NCBI GenBank assembly: GCA_003427395.1
Contig: BFEA01000002.1
Location: 2,396,498-2,419,600, forward strand
Reading direction: 5' to 3'
Length of the DNA stretch: 23,103 nucleotides
DNA from: Chara braunii
Lineage: Eukaryota; Streptophyta; Charophyceae; Charales; Characeae
The stretch's first letter is position 1, and each line of letters starts with the position of its first letter. Shown one piece after another: positions 6,790 to 15,572 of the stretch. The notes beneath the pieces were generated by a model. That model was not told the DNA's origin. It did no database searches and saw only the letters and a list, made by a program, of their open reading frames with translations. The position numbers and the translations under genes are program-made.

Positions 6790-6972
6790 AACTAGGGCGC
6801 AGTCACGATTTCAGTTTAAGATCCACTGCAGGCATCCCTCGAATACAACACATCCCCACCCGACAGTAAAGCGAGGTTGTATACATTCACGATTTTCCTC
6901 ACTTTGGCACAACATTTGCGAAATTGTGACTGAACCGAATTTTCAAACTGAAACTGTGACTGGCCCCTAGTT
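6790..6972. mobile_element. MITE family A, copy 2 of a tandem pair
   Basis: This is a 183-bp copy in the same orientation as 6584-6770, with ends AACTAGGGCGCAGTCACG and ...GGCCCCTAGTT. Internal blocks such as CTCGAATACAACACATCCCC and TTGGCACAACATTTGCGAAA are shared with copy 1. A third, terminal fragment lies at 24-53. Confidence 0.75.
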
Positions 6973-7717
6973 TTCCCATTTTAGAATTTGGAGGACCAAG
7001 ATTCGTAGGTAGCACGGTACGTTCTGGATTCTGTTCCAAGGTGCCCACTTTAGAGAGGGGAGGAAGGGGCTTGGTTTAGGGGGGTGAGGGGGGGCCAGAC
7101 ACTTTGGGCCCTCGTTCCTACTGCCTGTGGAGCCTGTATGGACAGCACGTTTGTCAATGTGTGCCTTCTTCCACGCAATGCCAAAAACAAAAAATGAGAA
7201 CTTGTTCTGTTCTCTTTTTTTCCTATTGCTGTTTTCTTATTACTATATGCGTCACACATCAGTCACATGGGATATCGAGTGAACAGTCTAATCCTGGTGC
7301 TCGTTAAACTGTGCCCCAGGGGCGTTGACCCACCAGCGAAGTATTCTACAATGTGTGAGAGTGTTTTTTGTATTTGTTTTTAAGTGGTTCGAAAGTGAAT
7401 GAAAAAATATTTATATATATATTTTTATCGGTTTAGTTTATGGTAACTGCCTCCCCCGTACTGCGAAGTGGACGCCTTGTCAGATGGGATTTTTGGGTGC
7501 CGATCTGTGTCAGATTTTGCCGGTGGAAGGCAGTGAATCGTATGGGCTTCGCTCCACCCCTTTTAAAATTTTTAAACAAGAGAATGTTCCGCGTGAACAC
7601 GGAAAGATGCACCAACACGGTTTTACACTCTTGTGCATGTCGAGATCAGTGGAACGAGGCCTGATGTTGGTGCCCGCCACTTGTTTTTTTTTTTTAATAC
7701 GGAAAGGGCATAAACAG
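6973..7717. other. Unassigned flank of the gypsy element
   Basis: No gene is supported. A decayed MITE C end is at 7317-7342, and there is an AT-rich patch (7400-7430) and a T run (7683-7695). Overlapping short frames at 7104-7307 and 7440-7664 show no motif. This is the genomic flank on the 3' side of the retrotransposon. Confidence 0.4.
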
Positions 7718-8827
7718 TGCAAGGAATATGACTGTGAACGATATACAGAAAACCAAGTTGCGAAATCACACAGATGTCCAGGTAGTCGTAACCAAGCAGA
7801 GAGTACAAAATGCACCGAAAAACCATCCATAAAGAGCAATACAATGAGCCAATGTTCAAGCCCATAGGCCACACCAACACAGTATCCGAAGTCGCTCCTC
7901 TCTGTCTCGTCCAGCACCCTACTCTACCCGAATACCCTACCTACAGCTGGTTCACGCAACGGGCTCACTTCGACTCTCGAAGACCAATGTACATGACTGT
8001 CAACACCATAGCCGACCTCTCTTCATGCAGCAGGTACGTATCTCGTCACCCTCACCCAGACCTTGATTACCTCTCACTCGCCTCCTTCCTTGAAGACCAC
8101 CCGATCACCCGTATTACCCCCTGGCGCCCAGCAGCCCGGCTATGGCTGCCTGCGCCCCACTGCCCTGCAGCGCCCCACTTCACCACTACGCGCCCCGTCA
8201 GCGCCTTTGGCAGCAGCGTTTCATCAAGCGATAGCGCAGCATCAAGGGATACCGCAGCAACACTTCCGCATTGCCTGCAGTGGGCAGAATGCCTGGCCTG
8301 GGCTGCCTCACTTCTTTTATGGAAGTGGCAGCCTCCTGGATGCTGCGTGTGGCCTGGCAGGAAGCTTCCAGTAGTTTCCGGTTGGGCCTCAGACGCTTTG
8401 CCCATGCCCGAGACTACAGTTGAGGGCCTGGGCCCTTTTCAGTTGGGCACGGCCTGAGTCTCCGGACTTGGGCTGTTTGCTGCATCTGCGCAGGGCTCCC
8501 AGGCAGGTGCGTCGGCAGTACTGCTTTTCCAAAGGCCGATGGCCTGCTTCCCAATGTATCGGCCCTGCTTTGTGTGTATGTGCCCAGGCGCAACTGTCAA
8601 GGCCTGGGCAAACTGTATGACGCAGCTTAGTAAGGCTCACGCGTCTACCCAACCAACTGGCGTGCTGCGAGAGCCTGCATACCCACATATGGAAATGTTG
8701 AATTTTGGCCTCTGACGAATATTCAGGCCCGCCTTCACTTAGGGCGGGCACTCCGCTTGCTGGGGGCCTTAGCCCAAAACATGTGATGTCTGATAGGGCC
8801 CCTTGAGGGCTTGTTCCTCACATTACA
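7718..8827 (-). repeat. 3' LTR, complete (about 1110 bp)
   Basis: The outer boundary (TGCAAGG at 7718) is fixed by the match to the 5' LTR at 15573. The inner boundary is inferred from the polypurine tract that ends at 8828, giving a minus-strand LTR start TGTAATGTGAGG. Only 7718-8278 is present in the other LTR. A TATA-like CCATAAAAG on the minus strand (8314-8322) falls in the part the 5' LTR lacks. A long open frame on the + strand (7810-8457) lies wholly in the LTR and is not a gene. Confidence 0.85.
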
Positions 8828-9429
8828 TCCCCCTTAGCTTCGAAAATCCGCTGAGATGCTTCATGCTGGGTTGGTGCCTTCCCTTTCAGTTTCTTCTCAT
8901 AATCTGCCACGATCTGAGGAGCTGTCTTGACAAGTTCCTCCCTTGAAATCCATCGATCTTCCTTAGGATCAGTATGATGCCTGAATACTTTCTATTCCCT
9001 TGCAGGTTTAGGAGGTCTTCCCCTGCCAGGTGGCTTGGGAACAGGCGTGTCTCTGTGATCCAGGATGTCGTCGACGTCCACGTGGCCATCCATGCTTGGG
9101 GGCAGCATACATCTTCGTGATGGGAACTGTGCTGTCTCAGTGAAAGGTGCAAGCTTGGAGGCATGAAAAACAGGGTAAGTGCATAGGTGACCAGGGATAC
9201 GAATGACGTACGAGGGACCATCCAAATCATTCCCCACAATATCCAAGACTTCCCAGGGACCGAAATACTGAGGCATTAGTTTTCTAAAGATGCCAAACTC
9301 CTGTCCCAACTCACTAACCTTGACCCAGACATGTTCCCCTACCTGGAATGTGGACTGTCGGCGTTTCTTATTCTCAGAAACAATCATGGCTTCCTGAGAT
9401 TTCTTGATGTGTTCGACAGTCTGCTGCAA
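8818..9429 (-). pseudogene. pol: Integrase C-terminal region (GPY/F-like, chromodomain-like tail)
   Basis: On the minus strand from 9429, the protein has the usual post-core region: VGEHVWVKV, then RKLMPQYFGPWEVLDIVG at residues about 49-66. This is the GPY/F module of Ty3/gypsy integrases, with W in place of Y/F. 'ILDHRDTPVPKPPGRGRPPK' follows, then an in-frame TAG at 8992-8994. The same frame continues for 57 codons (DRWISREELVKTAPQIVADY) to a TGA at 8818-8820. The tail is spaced like the second half of a chromodomain, which tethers integration to chromatin, but the aromatic cage is not clear. The frame ends ten bases inside the 3' LTR, overlapping the polypurine tract. Confidence 0.8.
8828..8836 (-). 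other. Polypurine tract (plus-strand primer)
   Basis: The minus strand reads TAAGGGGGA immediately before the inferred LTR start TGTAATG. A purine run directly upstream of the 3' LTR primes second-strand DNA synthesis in LTR elements. It also forms part of the coding end of pol (A-K-G-D). Confidence 0.75.
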
Positions 9430-10029
9430 CTATTTTTCGTACTGGACACCAAATTCAATGGTTCCAGGAGTTGCAACAGTTCGGTTTTCAGGCGGGAGGA
9501 AGTCTAGAGCAAATTTAGGCTTCCATCCTAGATGCAACTGATTTGGGGTGACCTCGGTGGTGTTGTGTACAACGTTATTGTACAGACTGGCGATGAGAGG
9601 TAACTTCTCATCCCAGTCATCCTGGCTGGGCTTGATGCAATGCCTCAACAAATGCCGCACCACACAGTTCATCTCTTCATCCTTCCCATTTGCTTTGGGA
9701 TGATTCCCAAAAGTCATCTAAAGCTGACTGCCCATCTGTTCAGCGGCCTTCTTCCACATCTTGCTGGTGAATCACACATCTCTATCACTAACGATTGTCC
9801 TTGGTAGCCTGAAATCACACACCCAGTTATCCATGAATAACTTAATGACGTGTTTGGTCCTGGCGGTCTCTGGCATGGCAACTAGACTAGCGAACTTATG
9901 ACGAAGATGTGTCGCTTGCCATTCTTGCTGGTCACGAGAGTATCCATGAAGTCCATGGACATGCTCTGCCCCGGGCCAGCAGGAATGGGTAGAGACTTGA
10001 TTAACCCAAGCGGAGCTCGAGTTCGTCAC
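9430..10029 (-). pseudogene. pol: Integrase catalytic core (DDE), broken
   Basis: The minus strand carries SMDFMDTLVTSKNGKRH (first Asp, about 9951-9953), then after a frameshift near 9890-9905 LVAMPETARTKHVIKLFMD and PRTIVSDRDV (second Asp, codon 9784-9786). HPKANGKDEEMN follows (Glu codon 9676-9678). The second Asp and the Glu are 35 residues apart, the D35E spacing of retroviral-type integrases, so all three catalytic residues are kept. In-frame stops lie at 9772-9774 (TGA), 9718-9720 (TAG) and 9430-9432 (TAG). From the frameshift to 8818 the reading frame is otherwise continuous. It once inserted element cDNA; it cannot now be translated whole. Confidence 0.88.
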
Positions 10030-10030
10030 T

Positions 10031-10164
10031 TATCCCGCTGACAGACTTGACAAGCCTATACGTACTTTTTTGCATCGTCTAGCATGTTAGGCCACCAGAA
10101 TCGTTGTACCAAATTAGCACATCTTCTTGTAGCCGAAATGGCCCGTTGCGCCGTGACACTCACC
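10031..10164 (-). pseudogene. pol: Integrase N-terminal zinc-binding (HHCC) region
   Basis: The minus strand shows ECHGATGHFGYKKM (10119-10164) and, in another phase, ACQVCQRDK (about 10027-10050). Together these are the H...H and C..C halves of the HHCC zinc finger of gypsy integrases. A stop (TAG, probably from CAG) and a change of phase lie between or within them. Confidence 0.75.
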
Positions 10165-10284
10165 TACAAATAAACTACGCAAAATCTCCCTAGATGGAAC
10201 AACTAACCTTTTAAACCCTGCCTTTTCAAGAAAGAGTAACCCATCCACCATCACAAACTCGTTAGAGGTGGCCTTGTCTTTGGC

Positions 10285-10907
10285 CTACAGTTTGTTGATG
10301 ATGTCCATCGTGATGGGATCTTCCTTGTAGGCTTCCCCCAAAGATCGAGTAACGTTTTCAGACAAGCCAAACTCAGAGATCAGCACACCTAGGTAATCTT
10401 CCCTTTGAGACAACGCCTCTACGTTGTTGTACTCTACCTTCACATAGTCTAGTTTGAAGTCATACTGCATCGGAGCGAACAAGTTGGGTCCTGATCCACT
10501 TGAGGATCTGATGGTTAGTTCTCAAGTAGAAGAACCTTCCTAACAGATAGTGCCTCCAGTGGATTGTAGAGAGCATAGAGTTCCTTTTCGTAGGTGGACT
10601 TCACCAACTTCTTTGGTGGCATCTTTTTGGTCATATACTCGATCGGTCTCAACTTTTTCCCTTCCTGTTGAGCCAGCATTGCGCTAATGCCATATTGGCT
10701 TGCGTCAGTGGTTACAACGAATGGCCTCTGCAGGTCAGGTACCATTAAAACTTCATGGTATGTGTGAGCTTGCTTCAATCGCTTGAATGCTGCCTCACAC
10801 TTGTGGGTCAAGTCCAATGGCGTGTCAAGTCGAGTCAGATCGGTCAACGGAGATGCAATCGTACTATAATTCTTTACGAAATTGCGATAATATCCACACA
10901 TTCCCAA
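10285..10907 (-). pseudogene. pol: RT connection and RNase H domain, broken
   Basis: The frame from 10907 reads GMCGYYRNFVKNYSTIASPL (RT thumb/connection), then VVTTDASQYGISAMLAQQEG, where Asp 68 is the first RNase H catalytic residue. STYEKELYALYNPLEAL follows, with the acidic residues of the second motif. It stops at 10515. A second frame (10482-10285) continues with DYVKVEYNNVEALSQRED, the usual end of this RNase H ('...ADALSRR'), where the DAL Asp appears as Glu. The linker to integrase follows. A TAA just upstream (about 10911) and a 20-bp tandem duplication at 10961-10994 separate it from the RT domain. The enzyme would degrade the RNA of the RNA:DNA hybrid. Confidence 0.85.
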
Positions 10908-10960
10908 GAATTATCTGACCTCAGTCACAGACTGGGATCGTGGCCAGTTCCTAATGCTAC

Positions 10961-11000
10961 CCACCTTCACATCTACCCGCCCACCTTCACATCTTCGGGC
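10961..11000. repeat. 20-bp tandem duplication inside pol
   Basis: CCACCTTCACATCT occurs at 10961-10974 and again at 10981-10994. The 20-base period is not a multiple of three, so the duplication shifts the pol frame between RT and its connection domain. It is one of the mutations that killed this copy, or one of those that came after. Confidence 0.75.
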
Positions 11001-11078
11001 CTAATTCCATCCGCGGATACTTCATAACCCAAGTACAAGATTCGAATGCGATCGAACTCTTATTTCTCTAGGTTTATC

Positions 11079-11594
11079 TTATACTTGTGTTGCCGAAGGA
11101 GTGAAAGTACCTTGTCTAGATGTTGAGCATGCTCCTCGAGTCTTACTAAAGATAAGGATGTCGTCGAGGTACACGACAACGAACTTATCCAAGTAGTCAC
11201 GGAAGATCCTATTCATGGCGTGTTGGAATGTACCCGGCGCATTGCAAAGGCCGAAGGGCATCACCACAAACTCGTACAAACCGTACCTGGTCTGGAATGC
11301 GGATTTGTGCTGGTCCTCTGGTCTTATGACAATTTGATGGTAACCGGATTTTAAGTATATCTTGGTATAGTACTTACACCCCTGCATCTTATCCAATAGG
11401 TCGTCAATGCGTGGTAGAGGCTCTGTGTTCTTAACGGTGATGGCATTGAGGCCTCTATAATCAATGCACATCCTTAGTATTCCCGCTTTCTTTGGAACAA
11501 ATAAGACTGGTGAGCCAAAGGGGGAGGTGCTAGGCCGAATCCACCCCTTCTTTGTGATTTCTTTCAAAAGCTTGTCCAACTCGGTCGGAGCCAT
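11079..11594 (-). pseudogene. pol: Ty3/gypsy reverse transcriptase, catalytic Asp changed
   Basis: From 11594 the protein shows the RT motifs in order: [37 protein letters not shown], motif A at residues 78-86, [16 protein letters not shown] (about 109-124) and YLDD at 142-145. In motif A the family has a catalytic Asp ('K-I/L-D-L'); here residue 80 is Tyr ([10 protein letters not shown], codon 11355-11357), one base from an Asp codon. Copying RNA to DNA needs that Asp, so this enzyme would be inactive even if the frame were whole. After 'LIFSKT' the frame is lost; '[20 protein letters not shown]' continues in another phase. RT extends a little upstream of the first Met. Confidence 0.93.
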
Positions 11595-11668
11595 CCTATA
11601 GATTATTTTCTTAGGTGTCTTGTTACCTCTCTGTCTACGACTCCTGTAGGCTCCTTAAACAGATCACG

Positions 11669-12382
11669 TTACTTAGCGACGATTGTCTTTATCTCTGGGG
11701 GTGTTTTAACGGCCTCCCCTTTCGCAGAGACATAGACTAAGTGCATTCCTTCCTCTTGGTTTTGTTTATAATAGTTATAGAAGGCAGATGCGCATAAGCA
11801 CCCATAGGAGTCTATTAACCTACTGGCTTTATACATAGCCAACCTAACGATCCTTCCATTAGGCAACTTGTGCTTCAACACCTTCTTGTCCCAGTCAAAC
11901 TGGGGCTTGGCAACCTCGAGGTAGTACATGCCCAACAACATGTCAAAGGGCAAATCGTCGCTCACCAGGAATGATATCTTATGGCTTATCTCTCCTCCTG
12001 GGTAGGAGAACGTGCAAACCACATCTTTAACGCAGTCCTCCACCATCGTGCGCTCTTTGTTGGCCAAAGTAGATGTTACCGGTCTACTAAGGCACTGCAC
12101 CCGGTCCTTTAGGCGCAATCTATCAACGCAGTCGCGACTTATGAAGTTTCGTGTGGAGCCAATGTCTATGAAGGTGCCGCACTTGCAACCACCCACACCA
12201 ACTTCCACAACAAAGTGCTCCCCTCTAGGACCTCTACTTAGTGTCACCCAAGACTCACAAGGGTCCCTTGCCGACCACTCACGTTGAACGTTCTCTAAGG
12301 CTTCAGACACATCCAACGTACAGAGTATAGTTGGGTCTAAATGCGTCTGCGGGGTGACTAAGGAGTCAATAGCGTCGACCAA
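11669..12382 (-). pseudogene. pol: Retropepsin-like aspartic protease region
   Basis: The 237-residue frame contains CGTFIDIGSTRNFIS at residues 69-81, the flap and active-site loop of gypsy proteases, normally 'D-S/T-G-A-T'. Here Ser/Thr is Ile (D73-I74-G75). Downstream 'DLPFDMLLGMYYLEVAKPQ' matches the family's 'ILGMDWL' strand with a Tyr in place of Asp. It would cut Gag-Pol into mature proteins. The frame stays open for the full domain, and a frame change separates it from RT at about 11600-11670. Loss of the conserved S/T makes activity doubtful. Confidence 0.8.
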
Positions 12383-12540
12383 CTCTTGAAACGGGAAGGG
12401 TATATCACCCGCTTGAGTAAAAGCAACTACAACTTTTACTGCCCCTGAGTGTTTCCCGAGCTGGAGCTCGTAGAGGGCCCATACTGAGAAGAAGGAAACC
12501 CACCCTCATGAGGGATCTTCTGCGAGACCTTCGGGTTTTT

Positions 12541-12582
12541 GCACTTAAACTGCTTATGGCCGTACTCGTCGCAGTTTATGCA
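12541..12582 (-). pseudogene. gag: Gag CCHC zinc knuckle
   Basis: The minus-strand frame beginning at codon 12580-12582 encodes CINCDEYGHKQFKC, a perfect C-X2-C-X4-H-X4-C nucleocapsid knuckle that binds element RNA. It lies in a different phase from the gag frame that ends at 12576, so a frameshift lies just upstream. Confidence 0.85.
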
Positions 12583-14279
12583 AGCACCCTGCTATCAACG
12601 GTCACGTCACGCCACACTTCCTGATCCAAACCTGCCCTAACCCAAACAGTTATTTTGTTTGGGTTGGCAGCTTGCCCCTGACTCCTTTTCTGACCGCCCT
12701 TGCCACGACCATCTGCCTTAGTCTTAACTACGGCGGCGAGGTTGCTACCCTCAACACTCTCCTCGCCGTTTAACTCTGCTCGCTCCACAAGCTCCGAAAC
12801 ATCATCGATCTCAGTTTGATTCCCATCGGAATCAACCATCATCAATCGACTACCTTCTTCTTCCATTTCTTCTTTCTTCCGTCCGTAGTGGGGGTTTGAG
12901 CACCACCCAACGTAGCCTCTAAGTCTAAGGCCTTCTTGTTGAATGTCTCAAATGTGTGATACTCGAGTCGAGCTTCGCTAGCTAAGAGGTTTTTTATGTC
13001 TGTGGGAAGATATCGCAAGAACATGGTCAATAAGACTTGTGGATTGTACTCCACTTTCGGTACGACAATCAACCGCTCTACGGTTGTGGTCAGCTCTCTC
13101 ACAAACTTGTACTTCCTAGAGTCAAGTTTCAATAGCCCAGTAGTGGCAATCTGCGCCTGCTGAGGGTTGTGCCATTGAGTCTCCACTAAATCCATAAAGC
13201 TTTTTAGGGTGTGGGTCTGAGCCCAATCACCCATGTTCCTGCCGAAAACCTTTGAAGCAACCAATCCATTTAGCCAGCGAGCTGCTAAACCCTCTAAGTA
13301 GGGTGCAACAACAATCACTTCCTCCTCTACCAATGTCCTCTTTTGCCCTCACCCACACTGGCACCGTTATCAACCACGTGTCGAGAGCCTCATCCTCCTT
13401 GCCTCGTGAGAAGGTTGGAGGTGGTTTCAAGGGGGTCTTGGGGTACCAAGGTAATTGTTGTCCCGCTGGCGGGACAAGTGGCGACTGTGATGTATCTCCT
13501 GTCGTTGGACCAGAGGATGAAGAAGCAACAGTCTGAGATAGAGCTGCTGCTGATGTACCGCTTGGTTGGTGTCCAAACTGATTGGCATAGGGGTCTGTCG
13601 TCGCTGATAAAGGAAGCGATGGCAAAGTTGTTGTTTGGATCCCTGGCCTTTGTAGGGCCTGCAAAATCTGGTCTAGGGTGTCCTGCATGGTGTCCATTTT
13701 TCTCTCCATGTACACCTGCATGGACAAAACACTCGCCTTCAGAATCTTTCCTGTAGAGTTAAGGGTCGCATCATCTAAACCCTTTAGTGCAGCTAGGTCT
13801 GCCTCCCTACTCCCTAGTCTGGTCTTCTCTCTCTAATTTCTTTTTCTCTCCTAGTAGCCTGCTTGAGTTCCTCTTCTAGCCTTAGGCGGATCCTCTCTAC
13901 CTGCTGGAGCTCCATCTGCTCCCTTATAAGATGGGGCGGCGGGCTGGACTGCACACCCGCCATCTGATTAGCGTCGGCGCCTGACGTATTGGAAACTGAC
14001 TGCGACTGGTCCAGTTGGGCGACACACCTAGATAGAGGTTGCTGCAGAATGTTGTTGAAGCAGTAGCCGTTGCTACCTCTCGCTAGCAGCTACCAACGCT
14101 CTTGCTTCAGCTGCTGCTGCTTCCCTTGCAGCCTCAAGACTACGGGCCCTAGCTTCAACCCTTAGTCTTCTCTCTTCTCTCAGTTGTAGGGCTTGGAACA
14201 CTTCAGGGATTCTAAGCGATGATAGCCCTGTTATCCTCCTCTCGTCAGTTGTACCTCTATTCCCGACTGATTCACTCAT
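12576..14279 (-). pseudogene. gag: Gag, several frames
   Basis: Pieces in order on the minus strand are as follows. 14279-14073 (starts MSESVGNRG) is an Ala/Arg/Glu-rich helix. About 13960-13790 is another charged, heptad-like stretch (QVERIRLRLEEELKQAT). 13727-13227 has a Ser/Thr/Pro-rich linker ending PPTFSRGKEDEALDTWL. 13333-12842 holds the capsid core (APYLEGLAARWLNGLV; TQWHNPQQAQIATTGLLKL; SRKYKFVREL). 12866-12576 is an acidic then basic linker. Retrotrans_gag-type proteins form the virus-like particle. Frame changes occur near 14070, 13800, 13330 and 12850. The predicted start is the Met at 14279, about 1.28 kb from the primer site. Confidence 0.85.
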
Positions 14280-15557
14280 CGGCTAGGCAGACGCTGTCTG
14301 CACTAGAATCCTCTCTGTGACCTACCGCTGCATACGTCTGACCGGTTCTAAAAATAAACAATATAAATTGATGTCCGGCGAGTTATCTAGATTAACGATC
14401 AAGCGACATCAACACGATCTACACAAACTGTACACATAGTCTAACTCTATTCTGATTAGTTATGCACAGAAGCTTCGAAAAGAGCTGACTATGGTAGATT
14501 ACAGTCCTACTCTAGGATGTCTGTTAGGTGTCAACAGTCTGTTAACCAACTAATCAAAAATAAAAATTAGACTCATGTGAGCAGATGTATGCACAATGGA
14601 AATGGTAGTGATGTACAATAGAGTTCACAATTGGAATCCCCTTCCCTTGTATCCAATGTACCTGTGAGCATCATCAAGTTGCGGTGTCTAAGGTGTGCAA
14701 TCAGGGCCCACCACTGTGCCCAAGGTGTATGCTTATGACCAGCATACCCTTTGTTTACCCTCGCGTGCAACGAACCTTATGTCCGACTGATCTGGCTGAT
14801 CAAGAGGCAATTTAAGGACAACCCCCCGATAGTCCTCATGAATTATTTAACGTCGCAATCAGGACGACGATCACAGCCAGTGGACAGATCGGACCCCAAC
14901 CAGAAATGTTTATAGACGGTTTGGGAGCGTCCGCATTAGGACTGGTCAGTCGGCACACCCCTTCTATCAGCGCAGCAAAGAGCCTCAATGGACAAAGCAG
15001 CAAAGCCTGCGTGTACTACTCCCATGGGTTGGCATGGTGACCGTAACCCGTGCTTCACCGCCCTCTCCTGCCTGATGCGCCACCGGCATGAATGTCGTCT
15101 CTCAAGGTAGAGCACACACGACTCCTCACCAAAGAGAGGACACTCAAGTTGGACTCACTTCCTCACGGTAAGAAGAGATTGAGAGGGTAGATAAGGAATG
15201 GGAACAACGTACCTGGAGATAGCTGCCCCCAACCACAAATTTCTCACCAATTGGGCCGACGTGCATTTCGATAACAGGTCAATAGCCTTGGTACCACCCA
15301 CAACGCAATGCAGTGCCACCTTAGCCAAAATGCCACGTCAGCATACTGTCATCATCATGCATACACCCGTTGTCGCCACAGCTCCCACGCTGTTGCCACA
15401 ACTCTCATGTTGTCGCCACAGCCTTCCAGCGGCCGGCCTCTCCACCCAGGCCTCGCTAATACACACCAACGCCAAAGTATCCTTACTGCACATGAAGCAT
15501 CATCAGCGCAGCAAGTAACAATGTCGCTGGTGCCAGGTAAGCGGCGATTATAAACCA
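14280..15557. other. Gypsy leader (untranslated) region
   Basis: This is the 1.28-kb stretch between the primer-binding site and gag. No protein is recognised. It should contain packaging signals, but I cannot point to one. It holds the 20-bp triplet repeat at 15369-15428. Short + strand frames (for example 15198-15518) run against the element's direction and are not genes. Confidence 0.6.
15369..15428. repeat. Three tandem 20-bp units
   Basis: Units at 15369-15388, 15389-15408 and 15409-15428 share GYTGTYGCCACARCTCYCA with a few changes and no spacer. They lie in the element's leader, about 130 bases from the primer-binding site. Confidence 0.8.
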
Positions 15558-15569
15558 GCTCCGACACCA
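15558..15569 (-). other. Primer-binding site for minus-strand DNA synthesis
   Basis: Three bases (ATT) after the LTR end, the minus strand reads TGGTGTCGGAGC. This is complementary to a tRNA 3' end ...GCUCCGACACCA, with the required TGG against CCA. It resembles the plant initiator-Met site (TGGTATCAGAGC) but differs at three bases. A Leu-type acceptor (ending GACACCA) is another possibility. Confidence 0.8.
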
Positions 15570-15572
15570 AAT

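Noticed and set aside
8314-8322. TATA box of the gypsy LTR (CCATAAAAG on the minus strand)
   Set aside because: The position is plausible, but no initiator, R-region boundary or second LTR copy is available to support it, so it is mentioned only within the LTR entry.
7810-8457. Long + strand open frame of 215 codons, repeated in part at 15852-16319
   Set aside because: It lies wholly within the gypsy LTR, runs against the element and has low-complexity Ala/Pro/Ser-rich sequence. The similarity between the two is LTR homology, not a gene family.
8389-8751. Minus-strand open frame of 120 codons
   Set aside because: It is in the U3 part of the LTR with no motif. Its direction agrees with the element, but LTRs of this type do not code here.
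9430-9774. Alternative genetic code or programmed readthrough, because four in-frame TAG/TGA codons occur with the frame otherwise kept
   Set aside because: The same element has true frameshifts and active-site losses elsewhere, and the LINE also carries stops of all types, so ordinary decay explains it.
15369-15428. CRISPR-like array
   Set aside because: The units are directly adjacent, with no unique spacers, and sit in a eukaryotic retroelement leader.
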